From an uncultured Desulfosoma sp. (lineage in GTDB: Bacteria; Desulfobacterota; Syntrophobacteria; Syntrophobacterales; DSM-9756), in the NCBI GenBank assembly GCA_937960435.1, contig CALGPN010000009.1:1-64000 (forward strand): 64,000 nucleotides of DNA, in the 5' to 3' direction. Positions 33,978 through 42,258 of this stretch are shown piece by piece. Under the pieces are notes generated by a model. The model saw nothing but the letters and a program-made list of their open reading frames with translations, searched no databases and was not told the DNA's origin. Position numbers and translations under genes: made by a program. Position 1 is the stretch's first letter, and each line of letters opens with the position of its first letter.

Positions 33978-34411
33978 TGGATCGGACGTATGTGATGCTC
34001 GTGGACGACGAAGTGCCCTTCGTGGACACCATGACCCGGCGCTTGGGCAAGCGGGGATTCGAGATTCTTCAGGCCTACAGCGGCCCGGAAGCTTTGGAGG
34101 CGTTGTCGAAAAACCCCAAAGTGGACGTGGTGGTGCTGGACGTGAAGATGCCCGGCATGGACGGCATCGAGGCCTTGAGGGAGATCAAGAAGGCGTACCC
34201 CCTCGTGGAAGTCATCATGCTCACGGGCCATGCCACCGTGGAAACGGCCATCGAAGGGATGCGCCTCGGCGCTTTCGATTACCTCATGAAGCCGTGCGAC
34301 ATCGACGAGCTGGTTTCCAAGGTTCGGGAGGCCAAAGAAAAGAAGGCCCGCCATGAAGAAAAGATCGTGGAAGCCAAGGCCAAATCCATCGCTTTGCGCC
34401 GAGGCGATTGA
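33977..34411 (+). CDS. Single-domain response regulator
   Basis: The 144-residue receiver has MLVDDEVPF, phospho-acceptor Asp55 (VVVLDVKMPGMDG), MLTGHAT and YLMKPCD. A 25-residue charged tail (AKEKKARHEEKIVEAKAKSIALRRGD) is predicted helical. The ATG at 33977 is preferred over the GTG at 33974 because AGGAGG (33964-33969) is then 7 nt away. It overlaps the kinase stop by one base and is its most likely partner. Confidence 0.93.
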   Translation: MDRTYVMLVDDEVPFVDTMTRRLGKRGFEILQAYSGPEALEALSKNPKVDVVVLDVKMPGMDGIEALREIKKAYPLVEVIMLTGHATVETAIEGMRLGAFDYLMKPCDIDELVSKVREAKEKKARHEEKIVEAKAKSIALRRGD

Positions 34412-34426
34412 GGAGACGAAGACGCC

Positions 34427-34822
34427 ATGACCGCTCCGCATGAGCCCACAGCGCGCCAATTGCGCGTCCTTTTGGTGGACGACGAAAGGGGCTTTACCGA
34501 TGTTTTGGCCCGCCGTCTGGGGCGCCGATGCATGCTCGTCACCACGGCTGCCAGTGGCACCGAAGGCATTCAAAAACTTCGGGACAATCGGTTCGACGTG
34601 GCGGTCTTGGACCTGAAGATGGAAGACATGGACGGCATCGAAGTTCTCAAGATCTTCAAGAAGATTGACCCTCACATGCCGGTGATCATGCTGACCGGCC
34701 ATGGTTCGGAACAGGCGGCGCGAGAGGGGCTGGCTTACGGGGCTTTCGATTACCTGACAAAGCCCTGTGAGCTGGAGGACCTCGTGGCCAAGATCTGTCG
34801 GGCCGTGGAAACGACGAGGTGA
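34427..34822 (+). CDS. Single-domain response regulator
   Basis: The 131-residue receiver has LLVDDERGF, phospho-acceptor Asp62 (VAVLDLKMEDMDG), MLTGHGS and YLTKPCE. The loop after the phospho-Asp reads KMEDMDG in place of the MPGMDG of the neighbours, which may change partner choice. GAGGAGA precedes the ATG. It is the middle one of three consecutive receivers. Confidence 0.92.
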   Translation: MTAPHEPTARQLRVLLVDDERGFTDVLARRLGRRCMLVTTAASGTEGIQKLRDNRFDVAVLDLKMEDMDGIEVLKIFKKIDPHMPVIMLTGHGSEQAAREGLAYGAFDYLTKPCELEDLVAKICRAVETTR

Positions 34823-34826
34823 GTCC

Positions 34827-35261
34827 GTGGAAACGATCCGAGTTTTACTCGTCGACGATGAAGTGGAATTTCTCGACACCCTCCTCAAGCGCATGCGCAA
34901 GCGGCAGGTGGAGGCCGCCGGAGTGTACAGCGCCGAAGATGCCCTGCGCTACCTGGAGTCCTCGCCCGTGGACGTGGTGGTCTTGGACGTGAAGATGCCG
35001 GGCATGGACGGGATCGATGCCTTGAAGGCCATCAAAGAGCGGCATCCCTTAGTGGAAGTAATCATGCTCACCGGCCATGCCAACGTGGAAGTGGCCATTC
35101 AAGGCATGGAACTGGGCGCCTTCGATTACCTCATGAAGCCCATGGACATCGATGAGCTCCTCTACAAGGTCCAGGATGCCTGCAAGAAAAAAAGACTGCA
35201 CGAAAAAAGAATCCAGAAGAGAAAGGGGGTGGAAGCAGAGGAGGAAAACGGCACCGCGTGA
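34827..35261 (+). CDS. Single-domain response regulator
   Basis: The 144-residue receiver has LLVDDEVEF, phospho-acceptor Asp54 (VVVLDVKMPGMDG), MLTGHAN and YLMKPMD, with a basic tail (KKKRLHEKRIQKRKGVEAEEENGTA). The GTG at 34827 is the start that gives a normal receiver N-terminus; the frame upstream only shadows the previous gene. It lies 4 bases after the preceding stop and 12 bases before the TauE permease gene, linking the receivers to transport. Confidence 0.92.
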   Translation: METIRVLLVDDEVEFLDTLLKRMRKRQVEAAGVYSAEDALRYLESSPVDVVVLDVKMPGMDGIDALKAIKERHPLVEVIMLTGHANVEVAIQGMELGAFDYLMKPMDIDELLYKVQDACKKKRLHEKRIQKRKGVEAEEENGTA

Positions 35262-35273
35262 GGCCGGAGCACA

Positions 35274-36626
35274 ATGGGATCGGCAATGGGAGAGTTTTTT
35301 GGAGACCCGAAAGTAGAGGTTGAAACCATGAAGAGCATGCGAAAAGTGTACGAGCTCCTTCTCAGTGCATCGAAAGCGCACGCCCGTTGGGATTACGAGA
35401 CGTCCATGAACATCGTGCGCAGCCGAAAGCGTTTGGTCATTCTTGGTCTTTTGGCGCTTCCGGCGCTGCTGTTCGCCGTGGCCTTTGCGGCGGATCCCAC
35501 CGGCGGGGGACTGCCGGGGATGTTGGGCGGCAAGGAAGCCTATACGCCGGCTTTTTACGACACTTGGATCTTCTTGATTTCCATCCTCATCGGTTTGTGT
35601 GCCGGTCTGATCACGGGGTGTATCGGCGCAGGCGGCGGGTTTATCATCACCCCTGCCTTGATGAGTGCCGGCATCAAGGGGATTTTGGCGGTTGGCACCG
35701 ACCTGTTTCACATTTTCGCCAAAGCCATCATGGGGACCACAGTTCATAAAAAGCTGGGCAACGTGTCCGTTCCTTTGGCTATCTGGTTCCTGGTGGGGTC
35801 CGGAGTCGGGGTTACTGCCGGCGGGGTCATTAACCGGACGCTGTATGAAATTAACCCCCTGCTGAGCGACACATTCATCAGCGTGGTCTACGTCGTGTTG
35901 TTGGGGTTCTTGGGTATCTATGCTTTGACGGACTTTTTCCGGTTGCGCAAAGCCGGCGTGGATGTGGGTGCCCATCACGGCGAAAGCCCTCACGGCGCCG
36001 AAGCGGCTTCGGGAAAGGTTGGCCTTCCGGCCCGGTTGCAGGCCATGAGCATTCCGCCTTACATCCGCTTCGATGAGGACCTGGTTCCCGGCGGCAAAAA
36101 GATCCCCGCCATTTTCGTCATTATCTCCGGGGCCTTGGTAGGTTTTGTGGCGGCCATCATGGGAGTGGGCGGCGGTTTCCTCACGTTCCCCATCTTTGTC
36201 TATGTCCTCGGCGTCTCCTCGTTCACTACGGTGGGAACGGACATCTTGCAAATCATTTTCACAGGTGCCTATGCGGCCATCTTCCAATACGCCATCTATG
36301 GGTTCATATTCTACACCCTGGCCATGGGCATGCTTCTGGGGTCCCTTCTCGGCGTCCAGTTGGGGGCTCTAACGACAAAGGTCATCAAGGGCATCTATAT
36401 TCGCGGTTTTTACGCCACGGCCATCATGGCCGGTTTCGTCAACCGTTTGTTCGCCCTGCCCAAGAAATTGGCGGACATGAAGTACATCACCCTGGCTCCC
36501 GAAACAGGCAAGGCGCTCACTACGGTGGGCAATTGGGCGTTTTTCGTCGTGGTGACCATTTTTGCCCTATGGGTGATCGGGACCTTTGTGGCACGCATTG
36601 GAGCCCTTCGTGGAGAGGAGGCATAA
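35274..36626 (+). CDS. TauE/SafE family permease, copy B (long form)
   Basis: The permease has 450 residues, about 100 longer than copy A. A cytoplasmic N-terminal stretch (MRKVYELLLSASKAHARWDYETSMNIVRSRKR) precedes the first membrane helix. The family signatures are GLITGCIGAGGGFIITPALMSAGIKGILAVGTDLFHI and GFVAAIMGVGGGFLTFPIFVYVLGVSSFTTVGTDILQI. A cytoplasmic loop of about 70 residues separates the halves. It should export or import a small organic or sulfur anion. The start may be 35274 or the ATG at 35329 (MKSMRK). It is in one run with three receivers upstream and a membrane protein downstream. Confidence 0.92.
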   Translation: MGSAMGEFFGDPKVEVETMKSMRKVYELLLSASKAHARWDYETSMNIVRSRKRLVILGLLALPALLFAVAFAADPTGGGLPGMLGGKEAYTPAFYDTWIFLISILIGLCAGLITGCIGAGGGFIITPALMSAGIKGILAVGTDLFHIFAKAIMGTTVHKKLGNVSVPLAIWFLVGSGVGVTAGGVINRTLYEINPLLSDTFISVVYVVLLGFLGIYALTDFFRLRKAGVDVGAHHGESPHGAEAASGKVGLPARLQAMSIPPYIRFDEDLVPGGKKIPAIFVIISGALVGFVAAIMGVGGGFLTFPIFVYVLGVSSFTTVGTDILQIIFTGAYAAIFQYAIYGFIFYTLAMGMLLGSLLGVQLGALTTKVIKGIYIRGFYATAIMAGFVNRLFALPKKLADMKYITLAPETGKALTTVGNWAFFVVVTIFALWVIGTFVARIGALRGEEA

Positions 36627-36630
36627 GACC

Positions 36631-37335
36631 ATGATTCGAAACAAGAAAACTTTCGGTTTGGGGCTCGTTTTGACCGTTTCTTTCTTCGTTGTGTTATGGA
36701 TCATGTTTTTGCCCTATTTTGGCGGCGAAAACGCCTTTCACGCCGCAGACCGTCTCTTCAACACCATTTCCAAGGGGTCGTCCTATTACATTCCGGACTT
36801 GATGGAAAAAGCCAAGGAATGGGACGGGAAGACTTTTGAGATCAAGATTTCCGTCGGTCCCGACAAACTTCGGGACAATGTGGCCAAGATCCTGATGACC
36901 AATGGCGCGATGGTCGCCCAAGAAGGCCAGGCCTTGAAAGTGCAGGGCGATTTGGGATCCTTGTTCAAAGCGGCGTTGAAAGACAGCGACATCATGTACC
37001 ACAACCGTGGAGAAGAGATCCGCAGCCGATACGGGATTCCGGAAAAGGAAGCTCTCTTCGCCTGGTGGAATGCGCTGAAAGCCACGGACAAGGCTTTTAA
37101 AGAGCAAAAAAAATTTACAGAATCCAAGGCCGTCGCTGAGGTGATCGCCCGCGCCGTCGAGGTCGGCTACAATTATTACGGCATCGCGCCGGAAAAGGCG
37201 GCCGCTCGTGCAGGCATCCTGGCCTTCGCCCTGGTTTTCTATGTGGTCTATACCATGTGGTGGGGCTTCGCCATCATGTATCTGTGTGATGGGCTCGGCC
37301 TGGAAATGAAAAAAGGCGCGAAGAAGGAAGTTTAG
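36631..37335 (+). CDS. Membrane protein with large soluble domain, TauE partner, function unknown
   Basis: The 234-residue protein has a membrane helix at about 8-28 (FGLGLVLTVSFFVVLWIMFLPYF) and another at about 195-222 (AGILAFALVFYVVYTMWWGFAIMYL). Between them, about 160 residues face outward or inward (DRLFNTISKGSSYYIPDLMEKAKEWDGKTFEIKISVGPDKLRDNVAKILMTNGAMV). GAGGAGG precedes the ATG at 36631; the frame upstream shadows the permease gene. It follows the permease by 4 bases and is probably its accessory subunit. I do not recognise the family. Confidence 0.82.
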   Translation: MIRNKKTFGLGLVLTVSFFVVLWIMFLPYFGGENAFHAADRLFNTISKGSSYYIPDLMEKAKEWDGKTFEIKISVGPDKLRDNVAKILMTNGAMVAQEGQALKVQGDLGSLFKAALKDSDIMYHNRGEEIRSRYGIPEKEALFAWWNALKATDKAFKEQKKFTESKAVAEVIARAVEVGYNYYGIAPEKAAARAGILAFALVFYVVYTMWWGFAIMYLCDGLGLEMKKGAKKEV

Positions 37336-37606
37336 AGTTTTGTTCGATGTGGAGGAGGCCTGCCGTAGGTCGAACGTTCCCCCCGAACCGGCGCATCCCC
37401 ACGGCAGGCTGTTTCCTCGACCATCCCGACAAAAACACCGTCGGGATGGGATACTGCAGCCTTTTGTCGGTGCAAGCATCCCGTCGGCTTTAGGGGTTTG
37501 CCCATCGGCTTTAGGGGCTTGTAAGTTTCCTTGCTGGCGGCGTTTCTTGGAAATGACGGGCGCGCTGAAGGGGACACGGTGAGCGGGACACGTGGGGGAG
37601 GATCCG
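37336..37606. repeat. Intergenic region with hairpin and direct repeat
   Basis: These 271 bases hold a perfect 10-bp hairpin, CCATCCCGAC (37421-37430) with GTCGGGATGG (37440-37449), and a 13-bp direct repeat TCGGCTTTAGGGG at 37484 and 37505, 21 bp apart. No promoter was recognised for the PpsA-like gene. The features look like dispersed intergenic repeats. Confidence 0.6.
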
Positions 37607-40264
37607 GTGGCGAGCGGTTTGCGAAGAGGCCTGGAAAAATGGGCGAAAAACGTGTCCGGGTGGTTCGGACTCTCCCTGTCCAAAGAACCGGTCCCTGAGG
37701 AGAGTCTGGAAGATCTACGGCTTGCTTTTCAAAATCGGTATCATCACTTTAAACTCCTCTTGAATGCCAACAACCGCGCCTTGGAGGTCATGACCGAAAT
37801 GGAAGAGATGCTCCAAGGGACGCGCCCGTTCGGCATGACCTTCGTTCGATCCCGATGCACCCAAGTTTCCACCGCCGTTTTTCAGATCATCCAACACCTG
37901 AATGCCTTGGCCCCGGGGAAGTATACGGAGCTCTACGAGCGGTTCCGTGCCATTCAAAAACAGATCAACCCCTATATTTCCATTCCCCATGGGTCGGTTT
38001 CCGGACCATTGGTTTTGCCCATGGATCAGGTGGACAAGGAATCGGGCGATTTGGTGGGATCCAAGATGGCCAACCTGGGGGAAGTGAGGCGGCACCTCGG
38101 GGTGGCGACGCCCGAAGGGTTTGCGGTCACGGTGTGCGGTGTCGCCCGGTTCTTTGAAGAAAACGACCTGCAGGTGGAAATTGATCGGCGGGTCCAGGCG
38201 GTGCCTTCGGATCGTTTGGACGATCTTTTTGCTTTAAGCGCCCAGATTCAGCAATTGATCATTGCCGCGCCGGTCCCGGAAGACCTTCGCGAAGCCGTCC
38301 AGGGGCAGGTCCAGGCCCTAAAGGAAAGGCTCGGCGGGCGGCTGCGATTCGCCGTCAGAAGCAGTTCTTTGGCGGAAGATCTCCCGGGCATGTCCTTCGC
38401 CGGCCAGTTCCGTTCCGAACTCAATGTGGGGGAAGAAAACATCCTGCAGGCTTTTAAGGAAGTGGTCGCCAGCAAGTACGGGGTCGCCGCCATGACTTAT
38501 CGCCTGCGCCACGGCCTTCGGGACGAGGATGTGGCCATGTGTGTGGGGTGTCTCGTCATGGTGGACGCCGTGGCGAGCGGCGTGCTCTACACGCGAAACC
38601 CGTTGAATATCCGGGACGATGTGCTGGTGATCAACGCGGTCTGGGGGCTTCCCAAGTCGGTTGTGGACGGCAGTGTGAGCCCCGACGTGTGGGTCGTCTC
38701 CCGCAAGGAACCGCACACCGCGTTGGAGCGCCGAATCGGTGAGAAGTCCGTCAAATATGTGTGCTACCCGGACGAAGGAGTGTGTCGGTTGGAAACAGCC
38801 GGCGACGAAAGGCGTCACGCGTCTTTGACGGATGCGCAGGTGGCGGATCTGGCCAGGCTGGCGCTTCAGATCGAGGCCCATTACGGAGGGGCCCAGGACA
38901 TCGAATGGGCCCTGGACGGTTCAGGGCGTTTGGTGATCCTGCAGACGCGCCCTTTCGAAGGGCGTTCCGCGGCGGATCGTCCCGTTCATGTGGCGGGAGA
39001 CGACCGCGGAGTTCCGGAAGGGGTAGAGGTGCTCGCCGAGGGGGGCGTGACGGCTTCTTCCGGTGTGGCTTCCGGGCCTGTTTATGTGGTGCGCCGTGAC
39101 GCCGACGCCTTGCAATTTCCCGAAGGGGCCGTCTTGGTGGTGGCTCAGGCGCTTCCTCGCTGGGCGCCGCTTCTTGGGCGCGCCGCCGCCGTGGTCAGCG
39201 AACAGGGAAGCGTGGCCGGCCATCTGGCCAATGTGGCCCGGGAATTCCGCGTCCCCGCGCTTTTCGGCCTCTCCGGCGTCATGGAACGCCTTCAACCGGG
39301 TCGGACGGTCACCGTCGATGCCGACCAGGGGCGCGTTTACGACGGTCTGGTGGAGATCCGGGTGGAGCGGCCCGAGGAACGCCAGGCCCTCATGAAAGGC
39401 ACTCCCGTCTACGAGGCTTTGGAAGGGGTGAGTCGACTCATCCTGCCTTTGCATCTGTTGGATCCCGAATCGCCGGATTTTTCGCCGAAAAAATGTCGGT
39501 CCTTCCACGACATCACCCGGTTCTGTCATGAAAAAGCCGTCGATGAAATGTTCCGATTCGGCTCGGAACACCGCTTTCCCCAAAAATCGGCCAAGCAGCT
39601 CAAATGCCGCGTGCCCATGCAGTTCTGGATCATCAACTTGGATGACGGCTTTGCGGAAGAGATCGCGGGCCCCTATGTGACGCTGGACCAAATCACCTCC
39701 GTTCCCATGCTGGCTCTGTGGCAGGGGATGACGGCCATCCCATGGGAAGGCCCGCCCCCCATCGACAGCAAGGGGTTCATGTCCATTCTCCTGGAAGCCA
39801 CGTCCAATCCGGGTTTGGACCCTTCCGTGGCCTCCCCCTACGGCGTGCGCAACTATTTTATGATTTCACGGAATTTTTGCAGTTTGCAGTCCCGATTCGG
39901 CTTTCATTTCTCCACGCTGGAAGCCCTCGTGGATGAAAGGACCTCGCAAAACTATATAAGTTTTCAGTTCAAGGGTGGGGCGGCCGACCGGACGCGCCGG
40001 ATTCTTCGAGCGCGTTTTGTGGCGGAGCTTTTGGAGTCTTTCGATTTTCGCTGTGAGGTCAGAGAGGACGCGGCTTTCGCCCGCCTGGAGGGGCGATCCC
40101 AGGACGTTATGGTGGATCGGCTGCGCATTTTGGGTTATCTCATCATCCATACGCGCCAGCTGGACATGGTCATGGGCAATGCGGGATCGGTGCAACACTA
40201 CCGGAGCAAGATGCTCCAAGAGATTGAAACGGTGCGACGGGCCGAAGGCGTCTCTTGTCCTTAG
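37607..40264 (+). CDS. PEP-synthase-like ATP-grasp/phosphohistidine protein without PEP barrel (copy B)
   Basis: The protein has 885 residues and is a paralogue of the protein at 27194. The N-terminal helical domain contains FQNRYHHFKLLLNAN and FGMTFVRSRC. The ATP-grasp domain (about 125-465) has GSKMANLGEV, AVRSSSLAEDLPGMSFAGQF and EWALDGSGRLVILQTRP. The swivelling domain carries His539 (GSVAGHLANVAREFRVP). The C-terminal 285 residues match copy A (FHDITRF-HE, FGFHFS, NYISFQFKGGAAD, HTRQLDMVM) and are not a TIM barrel. GTG 37607 follows GGGGGAGG by 5 nt; an in-frame GTG at 37592 is the alternative. The GAF kinase follows directly. Confidence 0.9.
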   Translation: MASGLRRGLEKWAKNVSGWFGLSLSKEPVPEESLEDLRLAFQNRYHHFKLLLNANNRALEVMTEMEEMLQGTRPFGMTFVRSRCTQVSTAVFQIIQHLNALAPGKYTELYERFRAIQKQINPYISIPHGSVSGPLVLPMDQVDKESGDLVGSKMANLGEVRRHLGVATPEGFAVTVCGVARFFEENDLQVEIDRRVQAVPSDRLDDLFALSAQIQQLIIAAPVPEDLREAVQGQVQALKERLGGRLRFAVRSSSLAEDLPGMSFAGQFRSELNVGEENILQAFKEVVASKYGVAAMTYRLRHGLRDEDVAMCVGCLVMVDAVASGVLYTRNPLNIRDDVLVINAVWGLPKSVVDGSVSPDVWVVSRKEPHTALERRIGEKSVKYVCYPDEGVCRLETAGDERRHASLTDAQVADLARLALQIEAHYGGAQDIEWALDGSGRLVILQTRPFEGRSAADRPVHVAGDDRGVPEGVEVLAEGGVTASSGVASGPVYVVRRDADALQFPEGAVLVVAQALPRWAPLLGRAAAVVSEQGSVAGHLANVAREFRVPALFGLSGVMERLQPGRTVTVDADQGRVYDGLVEIRVERPEERQALMKGTPVYEALEGVSRLILPLHLLDPESPDFSPKKCRSFHDITRFCHEKAVDEMFRFGSEHRFPQKSAKQLKCRVPMQFWIINLDDGFAEEIAGPYVTLDQITSVPMLALWQGMTAIPWEGPPPIDSKGFMSILLEATSNPGLDPSVASPYGVRNYFMISRNFCSLQSRFGFHFSTLEALVDERTSQNYISFQFKGGAADRTRRILRARFVAELLESFDFRCEVREDAAFARLEGRSQDVMVDRLRILGYLIIHTRQLDMVMGNAGSVQHYRSKMLQEIETVRRAEGVSCP

Positions 40265-40293
40265 GCGAGAGGCAAAAGCCGGGAGATGTCTCA

Positions 40294-41586
40294 ATGGTTC
40301 CCATCTCGTTTCAGAGCGATTTGACGACGGTGTCTTTCAGCCGTCGGAAACTCATGCGCCGCAACCGGGCTTTGTCGGTGCTTTTGGGGTTGAGCGAACT
40401 GCTTTCCCAATCCAAGGGGCTTAGGGATCTGCTTACTCAAGCGTTGGACTATGTTTTGGAACACACGGCTTTTGATGCCGGCCGAATTTATCTCATGGAA
40501 CCCGACCGGCAGGCCCTAAAACTGGCCGCGTATCGGGGCATGGACGTGGAAGGTCTGGAACGGGTGAGTCTGGATGAAGGCTTTACGGGGCGGGCCGCCA
40601 AATCTTGTTCTTTCATCGCCCAATCGGTCCAGTCTCTGGGTGACGTTAAGCGAGCGGAGCTCTTGGCATCCAAGGGGATTCACACGGTGGTTTGTGTCCC
40701 GTTCGTCGTTTTGGATCGCGTGGAAGGGGTGATGAACCTGGCGTCCAAAAACCCCATTCGATTGGACCAAGATGAGGTGGATTTGCTTATGATGATCGGG
40801 CACCTCATCGGCGTCGCGGCCATCCACGCGGAAACCGAGGAAATCCTCAGGGAAACCGTGGAAGAAATCCAGCGAAGAAAGGAAAACATCAAACTCTTCG
40901 TGTCCACCATCGGCCACGACCTCAAAGGACCGGCCGTCGCCGCCTTTGGATTCGCCAAAAGGCTCTCTGAGCTTTACCGCGGCGTCCTGGACGAGCGCGG
41001 TGTCACCTATCTGGAACAGATTTTCAAGGCCACAAGGCAAATCGCGTGCATGGTGGATGAACTCAACCACTTCGTCCGGACGCGGGAAATGCCCCTTAAA
41101 GCCCAACGCCTGGCGGTCTCCTCGCTGTGGGAAAGCCTGCGGCAGGAATTTTCCGCGGAGCTGGAAAAAAGGGCCATTGGATGGGCCGAAAACGCTCGGG
41201 TGTCGGAGGTTATCGCCGACGAGGTGATGGTGTTGCGAGCCTTGAGAAATCTCATCCAAAACGCCCTCGTCCACGGCGGGTCCTCGATGCGGACCGTGCA
41301 AGTGGGGTGCGAGGAAAGGGAAAATTTCTTCGTTTTTTGGGTTGCCGACGACGGGCGGGGAATTCCTCTGGAGGAGCAAGGAAAGTTGTTTGAACCTTTC
41401 GCGCGCCTTAAGACCTCCAAGGTCGTCGACGGCTCGGGCCTGGGGCTCGCGATTGTGCGCGAAGTGGCGCGTCGTCATGGTGGGGAAGCCTGGCTGCGCT
41501 CTGAACCGGGCAAAGGGGCCGTCTTCTTTTTCAGCGTGGCCAAACCGACGCCGACCGAATGCGGGCGCGTGCCTGAAGGAGAGTGA
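40294..41586 (+). CDS. GAF-domain histidine kinase
   Basis: The 430-residue soluble kinase has a GAF domain at about 40-185 (ALDYVLEHTAFDAGRIYLMEPDRQALKLAAYRGMD ... VCVPFVVLDRVEGVMNLAS). A coiled coil leads to HisKA with His208 (STIGHDLKGPAVAA), then HATPase with NLIQNALVHG, DDGRGIPLEE and GSGLGLAIVREV. ATG 40294 follows GGGAG by 8 nt; a TTG at 40255 would overlap the PpsA-like gene. It lies 29 bases after that gene and just before a UspA gene, so it probably belongs to the same unit. No receiver follows it, so it may use the orphan receivers nearby. Confidence 0.92.
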   Translation: MVPISFQSDLTTVSFSRRKLMRRNRALSVLLGLSELLSQSKGLRDLLTQALDYVLEHTAFDAGRIYLMEPDRQALKLAAYRGMDVEGLERVSLDEGFTGRAAKSCSFIAQSVQSLGDVKRAELLASKGIHTVVCVPFVVLDRVEGVMNLASKNPIRLDQDEVDLLMMIGHLIGVAAIHAETEEILRETVEEIQRRKENIKLFVSTIGHDLKGPAVAAFGFAKRLSELYRGVLDERGVTYLEQIFKATRQIACMVDELNHFVRTREMPLKAQRLAVSSLWESLRQEFSAELEKRAIGWAENARVSEVIADEVMVLRALRNLIQNALVHGGSSMRTVQVGCEERENFFVFWVADDGRGIPLEEQGKLFEPFARLKTSKVVDGSGLGLAIVREVARRHGGEAWLRSEPGKGAVFFFSVAKPTPTECGRVPEGE

Positions 41587-41588
41587 TC

Positions 41589-42050
41589 ATGTTCAAAAAA
41601 ATTCTTTTCCCGGTGGACTTTTCGGAGGTGTCGACCACGATCGTACCCGTGGTGCGGGAAATGGCCGTGCGTTTCGATGCCACGGTGCACGTGCTTTTTG
41701 TGGCCCGGGTTTTCGAACACTTGGGGAGTATCTACGTGCCGCATCCCAGCATCAAGACCATTCAGGCGGAATTGGCCGAAGGGGCTCAGAGGAAATTGAA
41801 CGAATTCCTTCAGGAACACTTTCAGGGGATGACCGTGCAAGGGCGCGTGGCTTCCGGCGACCCCGCCGAGGAAATTTTAAAGTATGCGGCGTCTGAGGCG
41901 GTGGATCTCATTGTCATGGGCACTCATGGACGCAAAGGTTTCGAACGGATCGTCTTCGGCAGCGTCGCCGAGCGTGTGGTCAAGGGAGCCGCCGTGCCGG
42001 TGCTCACCGTGAATCCCTATGGCGAAAAGATGAAAATGACGGGGAAGTGA
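41589..42050 (+). CDS. Universal stress protein (single UspA domain)
   Basis: The 153-residue product begins FKKILFPVDFSEVS and ends with the ATP-binding motif G-T-H-G-x9-G-S (MGTHGRKGFERIVFGSVAERV), so it should bind ATP. The ATG at 41589 follows GGAG; a GTG at 41583 overlaps the kinase stop. It is the last gene of the kinase/PpsA-like run before a block of repeats. UspA proteins act in energy and redox stress in the cytoplasm. Confidence 0.93.
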   Translation: MFKKILFPVDFSEVSTTIVPVVREMAVRFDATVHVLFVARVFEHLGSIYVPHPSIKTIQAELAEGAQRKLNEFLQEHFQGMTVQGRVASGDPAEEILKYAASEAVDLIVMGTHGRKGFERIVFGSVAERVVKGAAVPVLTVNPYGEKMKMTGK

Positions 42051-42060
42051 CGGCGGGGGT

Positions 42061-42087
42061 GTTGGGGTTCGCTGTGCTCACCCCAAC
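42061..42087. repeat. Dispersed palindromic repeat, copy 1
   Basis: GTTGGGGT (42061-42068) pairs with ACCCCAAC (42080-42087). The 31 bases from 42061 differ at only two positions from those starting at 49230. Both copies lie between genes, so this is an intergenic repeat family. A second small hairpin, ACGGGC-TTGC-GCCCGT (42090-42105), follows directly. Confidence 0.75.
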
Positions 42088-42108
42088 CTACGGGCTTGCG
42101 CCCGTCTT

Positions 42109-42172
42109 GTAGGAGCCGGCTTGCCGGCGATTTCATCCGCCATCCACCCGTAGGAGCCGGCTTGCCGGCGAT
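42109..42172. repeat. Two identical 23-bp direct repeats (REP-like)
   Basis: Identical 23-mers beginning GTAGGAGCCGG start at 42109 and 42150, 41 bp apart. Each contains a small palindrome (GCCGGCTTGCCGGC). The pattern resembles the REP-type elements seen between genes in many bacteria. They lie just before the acyl-CoA ligase gene. Confidence 0.75.
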
Positions 42173-42258
42173 CATCCTCCTCCGGGGCGCGAAACCTGAT
42201 TCCGGGCGGATGCCTTCGATTTCCTTTTCGATTCTTCAACGACAAAGGGAGTGCATAC

